From CADEEN01 sp963706685 (GTDB taxonomy: Bacteria; Pseudomonadota; Gammaproteobacteria; Burkholderiales; Burkholderiaceae_C): a stretch of DNA of 64,000 nucleotides. Shown here one piece after another: positions 48,474 through 57,619 of this stretch (the first letter of the stretch is position 1; each line of letters opens with the position of its first letter). Below the pieces are notes generated by a model, which saw only the letters and a list, made by a program, of their open reading frames with translations, searched no databases and had not been told where the DNA came from. The position numbers and the translations under genes were made by a program. The stretch lies in the NCBI GenBank assembly GCA_963706685.1, contig CAVPMY010000010.1, forward strand, positions 144,299-208,298, read 5' to 3'.

Positions 48474-48965
48474 GTGAAGACGCTGCTGGTTGTCTATCAC
48501 TCGATGACCGGCGGCACGCTGCAGATGGCGCGGGCCGCCGTGGCCGGCGCCGCGGCCGAAACAAGCGTGCGCACGCGCTTGCTGCACGCACCGGATGCCG
48601 GGCCGGCCGACGTGCTCGATGCCGATGGATTCGTCTTCGCGACGCCGGAAAACCTCGCATCGATGTCGGGACTGATGAAGGACTTCTTCGACCGCAGCTA
48701 TTACGCCGCACTCGACCGCATCAACGGCAGGCCCTATGCGAGCCTGATCTGCGCCGGCAGCGACGGGCAGAACGCGGCGCGCCAGATCGATCGCATCGCC
48801 ACCGGCTGGCGGCTCAAGGCCGTGGCCCCGGCGATCGTCGTCTGCACGCATGCACAGACGCCGGAGCAGATCCTGCGGCCCAAGCTGATCACCGCGGACG
48901 AGCTCGAACGCTGCGAAGAACTCGGTGCGGCGCTGGCGGGCGGCCTGGCGCTGGGCATCTTCTGA
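48474..48965 (+). CDS. Flavodoxin-family NAD(P)H-dependent oxidoreductase
   Basis: A 163-residue flavodoxin-fold protein. The FMN phosphate loop is VYHSMTGGTLQMARA, followed by FATPENLASMSGLMKDFFDR (ring-binding) and ICAGSDGQNAARQIDRIATG. The sequence fits the FMN-reductase/WrbA-like side of the family rather than small electron-carrier flavodoxins. GTG at 48474 is chosen for the GGAGG nine bases upstream; a TG-rich start at 48450 is less likely. It follows element 2 by about 115 bases and stands apart from the next gene by 113 bases. Redox partner unknown. Confidence 0.82.
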   Translation: MKTLLVVYHSMTGGTLQMARAAVAGAAAETSVRTRLLHAPDAGPADVLDADGFVFATPENLASMSGLMKDFFDRSYYAALDRINGRPYASLICAGSDGQNAARQIDRIATGWRLKAVAPAIVVCTHAQTPEQILRPKLITADELERCEELGAALAGGLALGIF

Positions 48966-49078
48966 CGTCTCCCCGGAAAAAACGCCTTTGTGAATCAAGC
49001 ACTTGGCGCTTTTCGGCGGGCGCTTCGTCGAAGTCCATGTGAGTCACGTTGGCTCACGACACCTTGACGGAGATCGCC

Positions 49079-49654
49079 ATGAAACATGTTGAATTGTTCG
49101 GATTCGCTGGCAGCACCTATGTTCGCACTGCCCGCATGGTCTGCGCCGAGAAGCGCGTCGAGTACCAACTCAAGCCCCTTGAGTTTCGCCAGGACTCCCA
49201 CCGCGAGTTGCACCCGTTCCTGCGCATGCCGGTGATGCGCGTGGGAGATCTCGTGCTCTACGAATCGCTGGCCATTGCCACCTACATCGATGACGCTTTC
49301 GACGGCCCGCGACTGGTGCCCGGCACGCCGGTCGGCCGGGCGAGGATGCTGCAGTGGATCAGTACCTGCAGCGACTACCTGTACGCCGATCTTGTGCAGG
49401 CGTTGCTGAAGTCGGATGATCCGTCTGACGCCGATCTGGCGGCCGCGCGGCGCGATCTCGAGGTGGTCAACCAGCCGTTGGCGAATAGGCCATTCCTGCT
49501 CGGCGACGAGCTCTATCTGTGTGACCTCTTCCTGGCGCCGATGATCGACTTCGCGCATGGGCACCAGGCGACGCTGTTCGCAGGGCTGGACGGTCTCGCG
49601 GCTTGGCGGCTGCGCATGGCATCCCGGTCGAGCTTCAAGGGGACACAGCCATGA
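49079..49654 (+). CDS. Glutathione S-transferase family protein
   Basis: A 191-residue GST-like protein. The thioredoxin-like N-terminal domain runs from MKHVELFGFAGSTYVRTARM, with the cis-proline and gamma-glutamyl-binding motif in FLRMPVMRVGDLVLYESLAI. An all-helical C-terminal domain follows (DLVQALLKSDDPSDADLAAA, ELYLCDLFLAPMIDFAHGHQ). The catalytic Ser/Tyr position near residue 10 is plausible (GSTY). ATG at 49079 has GGAG seven bases upstream. Its stop is embedded in the first arm of a large hairpin before the sigma-factor gene, so the two could be linked in expression. Substrate unknown. Confidence 0.87.
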   Translation: MKHVELFGFAGSTYVRTARMVCAEKRVEYQLKPLEFRQDSHRELHPFLRMPVMRVGDLVLYESLAIATYIDDAFDGPRLVPGTPVGRARMLQWISTCSDYLYADLVQALLKSDDPSDADLAAARRDLEVVNQPLANRPFLLGDELYLCDLFLAPMIDFAHGHQATLFAGLDGLAAWRLRMASRSSFKGTQP

Positions 49655-49696
49655 GCCCCCGCCCGGCCGCTCCAAAAGGGAGCTCGCAGGGGGCTC
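49653..49696 (+). promoter_or_regulatory. Nested hairpin before the sigma-factor gene
   Basis: GAGCCCCC (49653-49660) pairs with GGGGGCTC (49689-49696), and inside it GCTCC (49669-49673) pairs with GGAGC (49779 is not involved; the arm is 49679-49683) around AAAAG. The structure starts in the GST stop codon and ends 19 bases before the GGAGG ribosome site of the sigma gene. It could terminate GST transcripts or attenuate the sigma factor. Confidence 0.5.
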
Positions 49697-49727
49697 GCAA
49701 CGCAGTGCGAAGCACGGAGGTTAGCCA

Positions 49728-50558
49728 GTGACCATCGACGACGAACAGACACAGCAGGTGCTGCGCGCGATCGCAGGGGACCAGGCGGCGTTCGAAGCAC
49801 TGCTGATGCAGTTCAAGCCCAAGCTGCGCGCGGTCATCCGGCGCATGGTCGGCCACCCCGACGATACCGACGACCTGGTGCAGGAATCGGTCATCCGCGC
49901 CTGGGAATCGATCGCCACCTTCAGGGGCGACTCGACTTTCGGCACCTGGCTGTGTGCGATCGGCATCCGGCAGGCGATCGACCACCTGCGCCAGCAAAAG
50001 ACCTGGCGCGCGCAGGCCCAGGTGGCCTATTCGAACGAGTGCTTCAAGGACGAGCAGTTGCAGTCCGAGGTGATCGCGGTCTTCTCGGATCCGGCATTTG
50101 CCTACGAGGCCAAGGAACATGTGGCTTATTGCTTCACCTGTGTCGGCCGCTCGCTGCCGCCCGAACAGCAAGCGGTGCTGGTGATGCGCGAGGTGCTGGG
50201 CATGACCAGCCGCGAGGCGGCGTCCGCGTTGGGGGTGACCGACTCGGTGATGCGGCATCACCTGAGCGAGGCTCGGCGCGAAATGGAACAGCGTTTTGAA
50301 GGACTGTGTTCGCTCGTCAACAAGGGCGGCGTTTGCTACCAGTGCAAAGGGCTGCGCGAGGCGACGCCTGTGGCACGCCAAGGCGGCTCGATCCCGATCG
50401 TCGAAGACCTGGACGCCCGGCTCGCCGTGGTGAGGCAAGCGAACATCGATTCGGGTACCAGCCAGTGTCTGCACGATCTGTTCTGGCGCCGCACGAAAGA
50501 TTTGGAGGACAGCGGACGGGGCAGCCCGATTGCGGAGACGGCGTGTGGCACGGGATGA
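49728..50558 (+). CDS. ECF-type RNA polymerase sigma factor with C-terminal extension
   Basis: A 276-residue sigma-70-family factor. Region 2 (VLRAIAGDQAAFEALLMQF, DDTDDLVQESVIRAWESI, FRGDSTFGTWLCAIGIRQAI) and region 4 (LPPEQQAVLVMREVLGMTSR, EAASALGVTDSVMRHHLSEA) are clear and no region 3 is present. About 80 extra residues follow, with a CYQC pair (KGGVCYQCKGLREATPV) and a second cysteine further on (SQCLHD). Such an extension could bind metal or sense redox and replace a separate anti-sigma factor; no anti-sigma gene is adjacent. GTG at 49728 has GGAGG eight bases upstream. It is convergent with nrdJ. Confidence 0.88.
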   Translation: MTIDDEQTQQVLRAIAGDQAAFEALLMQFKPKLRAVIRRMVGHPDDTDDLVQESVIRAWESIATFRGDSTFGTWLCAIGIRQAIDHLRQQKTWRAQAQVAYSNECFKDEQLQSEVIAVFSDPAFAYEAKEHVAYCFTCVGRSLPPEQQAVLVMREVLGMTSREAASALGVTDSVMRHHLSEARREMEQRFEGLCSLVNKGGVCYQCKGLREATPVARQGGSIPIVEDLDARLAVVRQANIDSGTSQCLHDLFWRRTKDLEDSGRGSPIAETACGTG

Positions 50559-50580
50559 GTGCGGGCGCATGACGCTGCGT

Positions 50581-53511
50581 TCATCCGCATTGCCCGACAT
50601 AGCCGCAAGCGGTGCAGAAATCGCAACCATCGCGCGCGATCATGCTCGCATTGCCGCATTCGGGGCAGGTCCGGCCCGCCTGCAACAGCGGTGAGGCGCC
50701 CTCGCCGCGCTGCTGCGGCGCGGCCAACACGCCCATCTCGCGCAGCGGAAAGCCCTCTTCGTCGAGCACACCGAGCATCGCGTAGCGGTGGATCACCAGG
50801 CGCGCCAGGTAAGCCACCGTCGACGGCCAGGTCTGCTGGCGGCGCTGCCCCGGCACGAAGGCCATGAAGTTGCCGAGCGGCTCGGCATAGTTGAGCAGCT
50901 TGCGCAGCTTCATACCGATCCACGCCGGGTCGATGACGCGCATGTCGAGCGACAACAAGCGCGCCAGGCCGTCGAGAGCGCGCGGATAGGTGCCCGACAG
51001 CGCGAGCGCGCACGGCCGCGTCAGCGGCACACCGTCGGGGCCGGTCAGCGTGACCTCCTTCAAGGTCACCGTGAAGTGCTCGCCGCTGGCCGGGTTGTCG
51101 ATATCGACCGCCCAGGCCAGCGTGCCCGAGGGGTCGGTGTGAGGCTCGTCGCGCGCGAACAGCGCGTCGATCACCGGCGTCGCAACGTCCTTCGACGGCG
51201 GCAGCACACCGAGCTGTTCGCAGCGCCAGCGGATCACGCCGGCCGTGGCCGCGACGACGCCGGGAAACAGCCGCCGCTCGCCGTGCGGCGGAAACGGCAT
51301 CTCGAACGAATGCTCCTCGCTCACCGTGGCCAGCGCGTCGAGTTTGAGCTGCAGCCACCCCGCATCGTCGGCGCGCAGGTCCATCGACAGCGTCTTCGCC
51401 AACGCGCCGAGCCCGCGCGGTTGTTCGGCACCGTTGACCCAGACTTCGAAAGGTTGCAGGCGGGTGTCGTTTTCTGCACGCGGCCACTCGCCGACGAACA
51501 ACGCGAACTCGCCGAACGGGTGTTCGATCATGTAGGTCCAGGCGGCGTTGCCGCCCGGCAACTCGGGCCGACCGGGCCAGCGCAGCGAGGCCAGCACCGG
51601 CTCTCGCGGCGCCGCGAGCGCGAGGCGGCGGTTGGTTCCGCCCTCGTCCACCGTCAGCGGCGCCGGTTGCGTCGACAGCACGCTGCCGAGCACGGCGTTC
51701 GGACGGTACGTGGCCAGGCCCTTCAACCCCATCGACCAGGCCTGCTGGTAGAGCTGCTCGAAATCCGCATACGGATAGTCGGCCGGCACGTTGACCGTCT
51801 TGCTGATCGCGGTGTCGATGAAAGGCGCCACGGCGGCCACCATCTGCGCATGCGCCTGGGCGCTCATCTCGAGTGCGGTGACGAAGGCCTCGGTCAACGG
51901 CGCCTCCGCGCCGAACAGATGCCGGTACAGCCGCCACGCGTGGTCCTCCACCGCATGCTCGGACAAGCGGCCATCGGCGTCGCGCTTCTTGCGCGTATAG
52001 GTCCAGGCAAATGCCGGCTCGATGCCGTTGCTGGCGTTGTCGGCAAAGGCCAGGCTGATCGTGCCGGTGGGCGCGATCGACAGCAGGTGCGAGTTGCGGA
52101 TGCCGTGCGCGCGGATGCGCTCCTTCAACGCCGCCGGCAGGCGCGATGCGAAGCGGCCCCCATCCGGACCACTGGCGAGGTACAGGTTGGCATTGAACAG
52201 CGCGAACGCACCGCGCTCGGCGGCCAGGTCGACCGAGGCGTCGTAGGCGGCGTCGCGCATCACTTGCGCGATCTGGGCTGCCTTGGCGCGCGCGGCCTCG
52301 CTGTCGTAGCGCAGGCCGAGCATGACCAGCGCATCGCCGAGGCCGGTGAAGCCCAGGCCGATGCGGCGCTTGCTCATGGCCTCGTGCTGCTGCTGCGGCA
52401 GCGGCCACAGGGAAACGTCGAGCACGTTGTCGAGCATGCGCACCGCGGTGCGCACGAGCGCGGTAAAGCCCGTTTCGTCGAACGCCGCGTCGGCCTCGAA
52501 AGGCCGTTGCACGAAACGCGTCAAGTCGATCGAGCCCAGGCAGCAGCAACCGTAGGCGGGCAGCGGTTGTTCACCGCAGGGGTTGGTGCAGCTGATCGCT
52601 TCGCAATAGGCGAGGTTGTTGTCGCGGTTGATGGCGTCGAGGAACAGCACGCCGGGTTCGGCATGGTCGTAGGTCGAACGCATGACCTGCTCCCACAGCG
52701 CGCGGGCGGGCAGCTTGCGATAGACCCATTGGCCGTCGTCGCGTTGATAGGCGCCGGCTTGTTTCAACGCCGGACCCGGCTCGGCGCGGTGCACGAGTTC
52801 CGCGTCCGCGCCGTCGCGCACGGCCTGCATGAAGGCATCGCTGACGCCGACCGAGAGGTTGAAGTTCTTCAGGTCGCCCTGGTCCTTGGCATGGATGAAG
52901 GCTTCGATGTCCGGATGGTCGCAGCGCAGCACGCCCATCTGCGCACCGCGCCGCGAGCCGGCAGACTCGACGGTCTCGCACGAGCGGTCGAAGACCCGCA
53001 TGTAGCTCACCGGACCGGAGGCGTTGCTTTGCGTGGCCGCCACCCAGCCGCCCTGCGGGCGGATGCGCGAGAAGTCGTAGCCGACGCCGCCGCCGCGGCG
53101 CATCGTCTCCGCGGCTTCGGCCAGCGCGGTATAGATGCCGGGGTGGCCGTCTTCGTCGTGGCGAATCGAATCGCCGACCGGCTGCACGAAGCAGTTGATC
53201 AGCGTGGCTGCCAGGCCGGTGCCGGCCGCCGACTGGATGCGGCCGGCCGGGATGAAGCCGCCGCGCAGGGCCTCGAGAAAACGCATCTCCCAGTGCGCAC
53301 GCTGGTCGTCGCGCTCGGCTTGCGCGAGCGCCTGGGCGACACGGCGCAGCACGTCGTCGACCGTGTGCTCGTCGCCCTTGGCGTACTTGTCGCGCAGCAC
53401 CTCGGCGCTGATCGCTTGCGCCGGAAGCGCGATGGCTGTTCGGCGAGATTGAGTCTTCGATGTCAATGCAATCTCCCAGGCTGGCGGGCGTCCGATCTGC
53501 CCCTTCGTCAT
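50581..53511 (-). CDS. nrdJ: Class II (adenosylcobalamin-dependent) ribonucleotide reductase
   Basis: A 976-residue reductase that makes deoxyribonucleotides without needing oxygen. Active-site blocks: LINCFVQPVGDSI, RRGGGVGYDFSRIRPQGG, VESAGSRRGAQMGVLRCDHP, NPCGEQPLPAYGCCCLGSID and APTGTISLAFADNASNGIEP. Two TSCPD-type domains follow (about residues 640-910), then a C-terminal zinc-ribbon CPECGNASMIARDGCDFCTA, which supplies the re-reducing cysteines. No ATP cone is seen at the N-terminus. ATG at 53511. As a B12 enzyme it works under low oxygen, in keeping with nirS nearby. No cobalamin riboswitch is recognisable in the short upstream gap, which is only 8 bases. Confidence 0.94.
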   Translation of the reverse strand: MTKGQIGRPPAWEIALTSKTQSRRTAIALPAQAISAEVLRDKYAKGDEHTVDDVLRRVAQALAQAERDDQRAHWEMRFLEALRGGFIPAGRIQSAAGTGLAATLINCFVQPVGDSIRHDEDGHPGIYTALAEAAETMRRGGGVGYDFSRIRPQGGWVAATQSNASGPVSYMRVFDRSCETVESAGSRRGAQMGVLRCDHPDIEAFIHAKDQGDLKNFNLSVGVSDAFMQAVRDGADAELVHRAEPGPALKQAGAYQRDDGQWVYRKLPARALWEQVMRSTYDHAEPGVLFLDAINRDNNLAYCEAISCTNPCGEQPLPAYGCCCLGSIDLTRFVQRPFEADAAFDETGFTALVRTAVRMLDNVLDVSLWPLPQQQHEAMSKRRIGLGFTGLGDALVMLGLRYDSEAARAKAAQIAQVMRDAAYDASVDLAAERGAFALFNANLYLASGPDGGRFASRLPAALKERIRAHGIRNSHLLSIAPTGTISLAFADNASNGIEPAFAWTYTRKKRDADGRLSEHAVEDHAWRLYRHLFGAEAPLTEAFVTALEMSAQAHAQMVAAVAPFIDTAISKTVNVPADYPYADFEQLYQQAWSMGLKGLATYRPNAVLGSVLSTQPAPLTVDEGGTNRRLALAAPREPVLASLRWPGRPELPGGNAAWTYMIEHPFGEFALFVGEWPRAENDTRLQPFEVWVNGAEQPRGLGALAKTLSMDLRADDAGWLQLKLDALATVSEEHSFEMPFPPHGERRLFPGVVAATAGVIRWRCEQLGVLPPSKDVATPVIDALFARDEPHTDPSGTLAWAVDIDNPASGEHFTVTLKEVTLTGPDGVPLTRPCALALSGTYPRALDGLARLLSLDMRVIDPAWIGMKLRKLLNYAEPLGNFMAFVPGQRRQQTWPSTVAYLARLVIHRYAMLGVLDEEGFPLREMGVLAAPQQRGEGASPLLQAGRTCPECGNASMIARDGCDFCTACGYVGQCG

Positions 53512-53519
53512 TGTTTCTA

Positions 53520-53891
53520 TCAGATTTCAGGCCGCCGCCACAACCACCATGCGACGCAGGCCATGAAAGCCAGCACGGCGATCTGCAGCGCCAAGGGCGT
53601 TTGCGCCAGCCACAGCAACGCTGCACTGATCAGCATCGATGCGCTGGCGCCCCACTTCGCACTGCGTGGCACAGCGCGATGATCACGCCAGCGCATGATC
53701 GGCGGGCCCCAGCGCGGATGCGCGACGAGCCACGCTTCGAGCTGCGGCCAGCCCCTGCTGCCGGCCCAGGCAGCGATCAGCAGGAACGGCGTCGTCGGCA
53801 GCACCGGCAAGAACGCGCCGACGATGCCCAGCATCACACACGCCAGTGCCAGCGTGCGCCAGAGAATCAAGGTGGCAAGCCGCGTCAGCAT
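53520..53891 (-). CDS. YbaN (DUF454)-family small membrane protein
   Basis: A 123-residue inner-membrane protein with three to four helices. It matches the DUF454/YbaN family: WRTLALACVMLGIVGAFLPV, LPTTPFLLIAAWAGSRGWPQ, LVAHPRWGPPIMRWRDHRAV and a C-terminal hydrophobic segment ending WWLWRRPEI. The family has no known function. ATG at 53891 is 8 bases after the stop of the SirB-like gene and its stop is 8 bases before the nrdJ start. Tight spacing on one strand suggests an operon from the nitronate monooxygenase gene to nrdJ. Confidence 0.85.
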   Translation of the reverse strand: MLTRLATLILWRTLALACVMLGIVGAFLPVLPTTPFLLIAAWAGSRGWPQLEAWLVAHPRWGPPIMRWRDHRAVPRSAKWGASASMLISAALLWLAQTPLALQIAVLAFMACVAWWLWRRPEI

Positions 53892-53899
53892 CGTTGCAC

Positions 53900-54301
53900 T
53901 CAGAGCCAGCGCCACAGTCCCATCGGGTGGCGCGCCCAGCCGATGCTGAACATTGTCGCGAACACGGTCAAGGCCGCCATGAAAAACACGGCGCGGGCAG
54001 CCCTCGTCGGTGCGCGCTTCAAGGCCCAGCTGCCGAGCACGACATAGAGCACGAGCAACACCAGCTTGGCACCGAGCCAATGCTCTCGCATGGGATTGAG
54101 TTGCAGCAACAGCCACAGCGAAACACCGGCCGTCAGCAGTAGGGTGTCCACCACCACGCTGCCGACACGCAGCGACTTGCACAGTGGCCAATGCGCACCG
54201 GCGAGCACGCCCAGACCACGCAGCGCGAACAGCGCGCCGCTCAAGACGACCAAGGCCAGGTGAGCTTGCCGGATCGGCTGCACCGACGCCAGATCGTTCA
54301 T
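53900..54301 (-). CDS. SirB-family membrane protein
   Basis: A 133-residue protein with four membrane helices, matching the SirB/SirB2 family: QAHLALVVLSGALFALRGLG, VDTLLLTAGVSLWLLLQLNP, WLGAKLVLLVLYVVLGSWAL and a basic loop KRAPTRAARAVFF. SirB2 homologues are widespread, function not established; some are annotated as invasion regulators by history only. ATG 54301 (MNDLASVQP) is preferred to the frame start at 54319. It lies between the nitronate monooxygenase and the YbaN-like gene on the same strand. Confidence 0.82.
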   Translation of the reverse strand: MNDLASVQPIRQAHLALVVLSGALFALRGLGVLAGAHWPLCKSLRVGSVVVDTLLLTAGVSLWLLLQLNPMREHWLGAKLVLLVLYVVLGSWALKRAPTRAARAVFFMAALTVFATMFSIGWARHPMGLWRWL

Positions 54302-54308
54302 CGACAGG

Positions 54309-55523
54309 TCAAGCAGCACCCAGCGCGACGCCCGGCGTCAGCAGGCGCTCGATCAAGGCGCGCACCGTGGCAATGCGGTGCCCGAACGGCAACGCACCCG
54401 CGCCGCGGAAGAACAGGCCCTTGTCGACCTCACCGCGCAAGGCCGCAGCCAGGCGCTGATCGATGCAGAACTGGCCCCAGGTCGGCAGGCCGTCGCGCAG
54501 GCCGCATTGCGCCAGGCAATCCCAGGCCAGCGTGCAGCGCGACTTCTTGTGCGCGCTGGCCTGCAGGCGCGGCTGCGCGGCGAGGTAGTTGCGCAGCCAG
54601 CGCGTCATGACCGCACGCGCCGGCAAGCCAGCGACGCTGGTGAACTCGACGATGTCTTCGTCGCGCGCGCCAGCCAGCACCTGCTTGAAGTTCGGATGGG
54701 CGTCGCATTCCTCGGTGGCGACAAAGGGCGTGCCCAGCTGCACTGCCGCCGCGCCGAGCGACTGCGCGCGGGCAATGTCTTCGAAGCGGCGGATGCCGCC
54801 GGCGCAGATCAGCGGCACCTCGCGCTCGAGGCCGGCGCTGCGCAGGAAGGCGTTGGCCTCGGGCAGAACGCGCTCGAAATCGAAGCGCGTGTCAGCAAGG
54901 TCTTCGACCTTGGCCGCACCCAGGTGGCCGCCGGCCCAGCGTGGATGCTCGATGACGATCGCATCGGGCACGCGCTGCTTGCGCTCCCACTTCTTGACAA
55001 CGAGCGCGATGCCGCGGGCGTCGGACAGGATCGGCACCAGCGCCGCATGCGGATGGTCGCGCGCCAGATCGGGCAGGTCGAGCGGCAGGCCGGCGCCGAC
55101 GACGACGGCATCGATGCCGGCTTCGAGCGCCGTGCGCACCAGCGCCGCGTACTCGCCGACCGCGCGCATCACGTTCACGGCCAGCAGGCCGCGGCCCTGG
55201 GCGAGCGTTCGCGCGGCAGCGATCTCGCGCTGCAGCGCTTCGAGATTGGCCGCATCGACCACCGCCTTGGCCTGCGGCCCGGTGCCCTGCTCACTGGTGC
55301 GCGCCATCAGGTCCGGATGCAGGCGCCGCAGGTCGATCGACGACACGGTGCCCACCGCACCCTGCGCCGCCACGCTGCCGGCCAGACGGTGCGCCGAGAT
55401 GCCAACCCCCATGCCGCCCTGCACGACAGGCAACAGGTCGCGGTCTGCCAACCGCAGCGGCTTGAGGCCGCTGGCGCGCCAGCGCTGTTCGAGAGTGCTG
55501 TCTGTGAGATGGGGCGGGTTCAT
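54309..55523 (-). CDS. Nitronate monooxygenase family FMN enzyme
   Basis: A 404-residue FMN-dependent TIM-barrel protein of the nitronate monooxygenase (2-nitropropane dioxygenase) family. Markers: LPVVQGGMGVGISAHRLAGS at the start of the barrel, VVVGAGLPLDLPDLA, EHPRWAGGHLGAAKVEDLAD, PLICAGGIRRFEDIARAQSL and AAAVQLGTPFVATEECDAHP (FMN phosphate site). The C-terminal part has four cysteines (CTLAWDCLAQCGLRDGLPTW and one more), typical of a subgroup. Family members oxidise propionate-3-nitronate or related nitro compounds. ATG at 55523. Its neighbour on the far side is the TonB receptor, same strand, 88 bases away. Confidence 0.88.
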   Translation of the reverse strand: MNPPHLTDSTLEQRWRASGLKPLRLADRDLLPVVQGGMGVGISAHRLAGSVAAQGAVGTVSSIDLRRLHPDLMARTSEQGTGPQAKAVVDAANLEALQREIAAARTLAQGRGLLAVNVMRAVGEYAALVRTALEAGIDAVVVGAGLPLDLPDLARDHPHAALVPILSDARGIALVVKKWERKQRVPDAIVIEHPRWAGGHLGAAKVEDLADTRFDFERVLPEANAFLRSAGLEREVPLICAGGIRRFEDIARAQSLGAAAVQLGTPFVATEECDAHPNFKQVLAGARDEDIVEFTSVAGLPARAVMTRWLRNYLAAQPRLQASAHKKSRCTLAWDCLAQCGLRDGLPTWGQFCIDQRLAAALRGEVDKGLFFRGAGALPFGHRIATVRALIERLLTPGVALGAA

Positions 55524-55610
55524 GTCCTGGCTCGCGTCAACCCAAACGCTCCAGGCTAGCGTTTCGAAAGCGCCCGGTCCTTGTGCTGCATCAATTTCGC
55601 AGGCGCGCCG

Positions 55611-57536
55611 CTACCACTTGCCGCGCAGGGTCAGCCGCCAGGTGCGCGGCGCTTCGACCTGGGTGAACAGCGCCGACTTTTCCGACAGGCGCACGTTGCT
55701 CAGGTTGCGCACGCCGAGCGAGGCCTCGAGCGCTGGGGACAAGCTGACCGTGGCCTGTGCACCGAGCATCGTCACATCGGGCACCGGCTGCGCAGGGGTG
55801 TTGGGCGTTGCGGCGGGCAGCAACTGGTCGCCCGCGTGTTCGACGTAGGCGCCGGCGCGCCACGGACCGTGCTGCCAATCGAGGCGCAGCGTTGCGCTGT
55901 GGCGCGGGCGACGGACGAGTCGCTGGCCGTCGCCATCCTTGGCATCGAGGTAGGTGTACGACAGTGAGCCGCTGAAGCCGGCGCCCAGCGGCTGCACCGC
56001 CGAGGCTTCGAGGCCGCGCAGCCGGGCCTTGGCCAGGTTCTCGTAGGTGTAGGTGCCCAGGCCGGGCACCGCGCCGGGCGCCACCAGGCGCACTTCGATC
56101 AGGTCATCGACACGTTGGTCGAACCACATCAGCTGCACTTGCGTCGGCCCGGCCGCGTAGCCGACACCGAGTTCGATGGCATCGCTGCGCTCCGGCTTCA
56201 GATCCGGGTTGCCGAGAAAGATGTTCGGGCCCTCGGGCCGCGCACCCGGCACGACCTGCTTCAGGTTCGGCACCTTGAAGCCATGGCTGACCCCCCCTTT
56301 CACGGTCCAGGCGTCGGCGACGCGCCACACGGCGTAGGCGCGCGGGCTCCATTCGCTGCCGTACTGGCTGTGCTCGTCGCGGCGCAGGCCCAAGGTCAGC
56401 GCCAGTGGCTTGGACAGGCGCCACTCGTCCTGCACGAACAGCGAGCGGTGCGGCAGCACCGAGCGGCCGCCCGGCAACCCCGGGTCATCGAGCGATTCAT
56501 TGCGCGCCTCGAAGCCAACGGCCAGCGCATGGTCGCCGAACGGACGGCGCGCCTGGCCTTCGAGCACCTGTTCGCGCACGCGCTGCGGCACGTTAACGCT
56601 CACGCCTTCGGTGCGGCGGTTGGCAACCTCGATCGTCGAGCGGTAGGCACGCAACTGCGTTTCGAGACCCGCGCTCCACCCGGCCTGCCAGCCCAGGGAG
56701 GTCATCGAGCGCTCGATGTCGTTGAAGGTGACGTGGTAGCGCCGCTGCCCGCCGCGCTCGCGCGCGTTGCCTTCGCGGTCTTCGCTGCCTTGGCGGTGTT
56801 CGACATCGAAGCGCTGGCCCTTGAGGCCGCGCCACTCGAGGCCGAGCCAGGCGTCCTGTTTGTCGCGGCCTTCGAGTTCTGACAGACGCGGGTCGACCGG
56901 CGAGGCGATCGCATCGAACTGCGAGGCGGCGAGGCCGGCACGAAGGTAGAAATCGCCGCCCAACGGCCCGTCGGCGCGTGCAGCCAGACGCCAGCCGTCG
57001 CCGCCACGGCCGCCGTCGGCCGATGAGCCCTCGGTCATGGCGCCGAAGTGCCAGGCATCGCCGGGCTGGCGGGTGATGATGTTGACCACACCGCCCAGCG
57101 CCTCCGAGCCGTAGAGCACCGACATCGGGCCACGAACGACCTCGATGCGCTCGATGTCGTCGACCGCGATCCAGTCGTACTGGAAGTCCGAGGCGCCGAC
57201 CACGCCGTCGCTGGCGCCGATGCGCTTGCCGTCGACCAGGAACAGCGCATGCCGGCTGTCCATGCCGCGCACGCTGATGACCTTGCGCCCGCCGACCGCG
57301 CGGCCCTGCAGCGACAGGCCGGTTTCGCCGCGGATGGCCTCGAAGATGTTCTCGGCGCCGCGGGCCTCGATATCGCGCCGGCTGACCACGCTCAACGCCG
57401 CCGGCGCGTCGACGGCGAGCATCGCGTAGCGTGTGGCGGTGATGACGATCGTCTGTTCGGGCAGCGTGCTGATTGGCTGCGCCCAGGTGGCGCTGCACAG
57501 CAGTGCAATGGCAAGGGTGACGGCGTTCTTGTTCAT
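55611..57536 (-). CDS. TonB-dependent outer-membrane receptor
   Basis: A 641-residue outer-membrane active transporter. After the signal peptide (VTLAIALLCSATWA) comes a TonB box-like EQTIVITATR. The plug domain follows (ISVRGMDSRHALFLVDGKRI, IERIEVVRGPMSVLYGSEAL, GGVVNIITR), then a 22-stranded barrel ending WRLTLRGKW, with the terminal aromatic residue. The plug is of the catecholate-siderophore/CirA-BtuB type. Divergence from nirS and a Crp/Fnr-type site 36 bases before the ATG suggest a substrate needed for denitrification, such as iron, haem, copper or cobalamin. That is inference. ATG at 57536. Confidence 0.92.
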   Translation of the reverse strand: MNKNAVTLAIALLCSATWAQPISTLPEQTIVITATRYAMLAVDAPAALSVVSRRDIEARGAENIFEAIRGETGLSLQGRAVGGRKVISVRGMDSRHALFLVDGKRIGASDGVVGASDFQYDWIAVDDIERIEVVRGPMSVLYGSEALGGVVNIITRQPGDAWHFGAMTEGSSADGGRGGDGWRLAARADGPLGGDFYLRAGLAASQFDAIASPVDPRLSELEGRDKQDAWLGLEWRGLKGQRFDVEHRQGSEDREGNARERGGQRRYHVTFNDIERSMTSLGWQAGWSAGLETQLRAYRSTIEVANRRTEGVSVNVPQRVREQVLEGQARRPFGDHALAVGFEARNESLDDPGLPGGRSVLPHRSLFVQDEWRLSKPLALTLGLRRDEHSQYGSEWSPRAYAVWRVADAWTVKGGVSHGFKVPNLKQVVPGARPEGPNIFLGNPDLKPERSDAIELGVGYAAGPTQVQLMWFDQRVDDLIEVRLVAPGAVPGLGTYTYENLAKARLRGLEASAVQPLGAGFSGSLSYTYLDAKDGDGQRLVRRPRHSATLRLDWQHGPWRAGAYVEHAGDQLLPAATPNTPAQPVPDVTMLGAQATVSLSPALEASLGVRNLSNVRLSEKSALFTQVEAPRTWRLTLRGKW

Positions 57537-57571
57537 GGTCGCGAGCATCGTGCGTGCGCGGCCTGAGGGCT

Positions 57572-57585
57572 TTGATCCAGATCGG
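57572..57585. promoter_or_regulatory. Crp/Fnr-type box, TTGATCCAGATCGG
   Basis: TTGAT-N4-ATCGG, two mismatches from the symmetric consensus, 36 bases before the TonB receptor ATG on the minus strand and 48 bases (centre to centre) from the nirS box. Confidence 0.5.
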
Positions 57586-57619
57586 GTGTCGAGGGTTTGC
57601 ACGTAGCCGAGGCCACAGC

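Noticed and set aside
53512..53519. Cobalamin riboswitch before nrdJ
   Set aside because: The gap to the next gene is only 8 bases and no B12-box-like sequence was found near the start.
50788..53682. A 964-codon plus-strand frame opposite nrdJ
   Set aside because: nrdJ on the minus strand has all active-site motifs. The plus-strand frame reads as an Arg/His/Gln-rich shadow.
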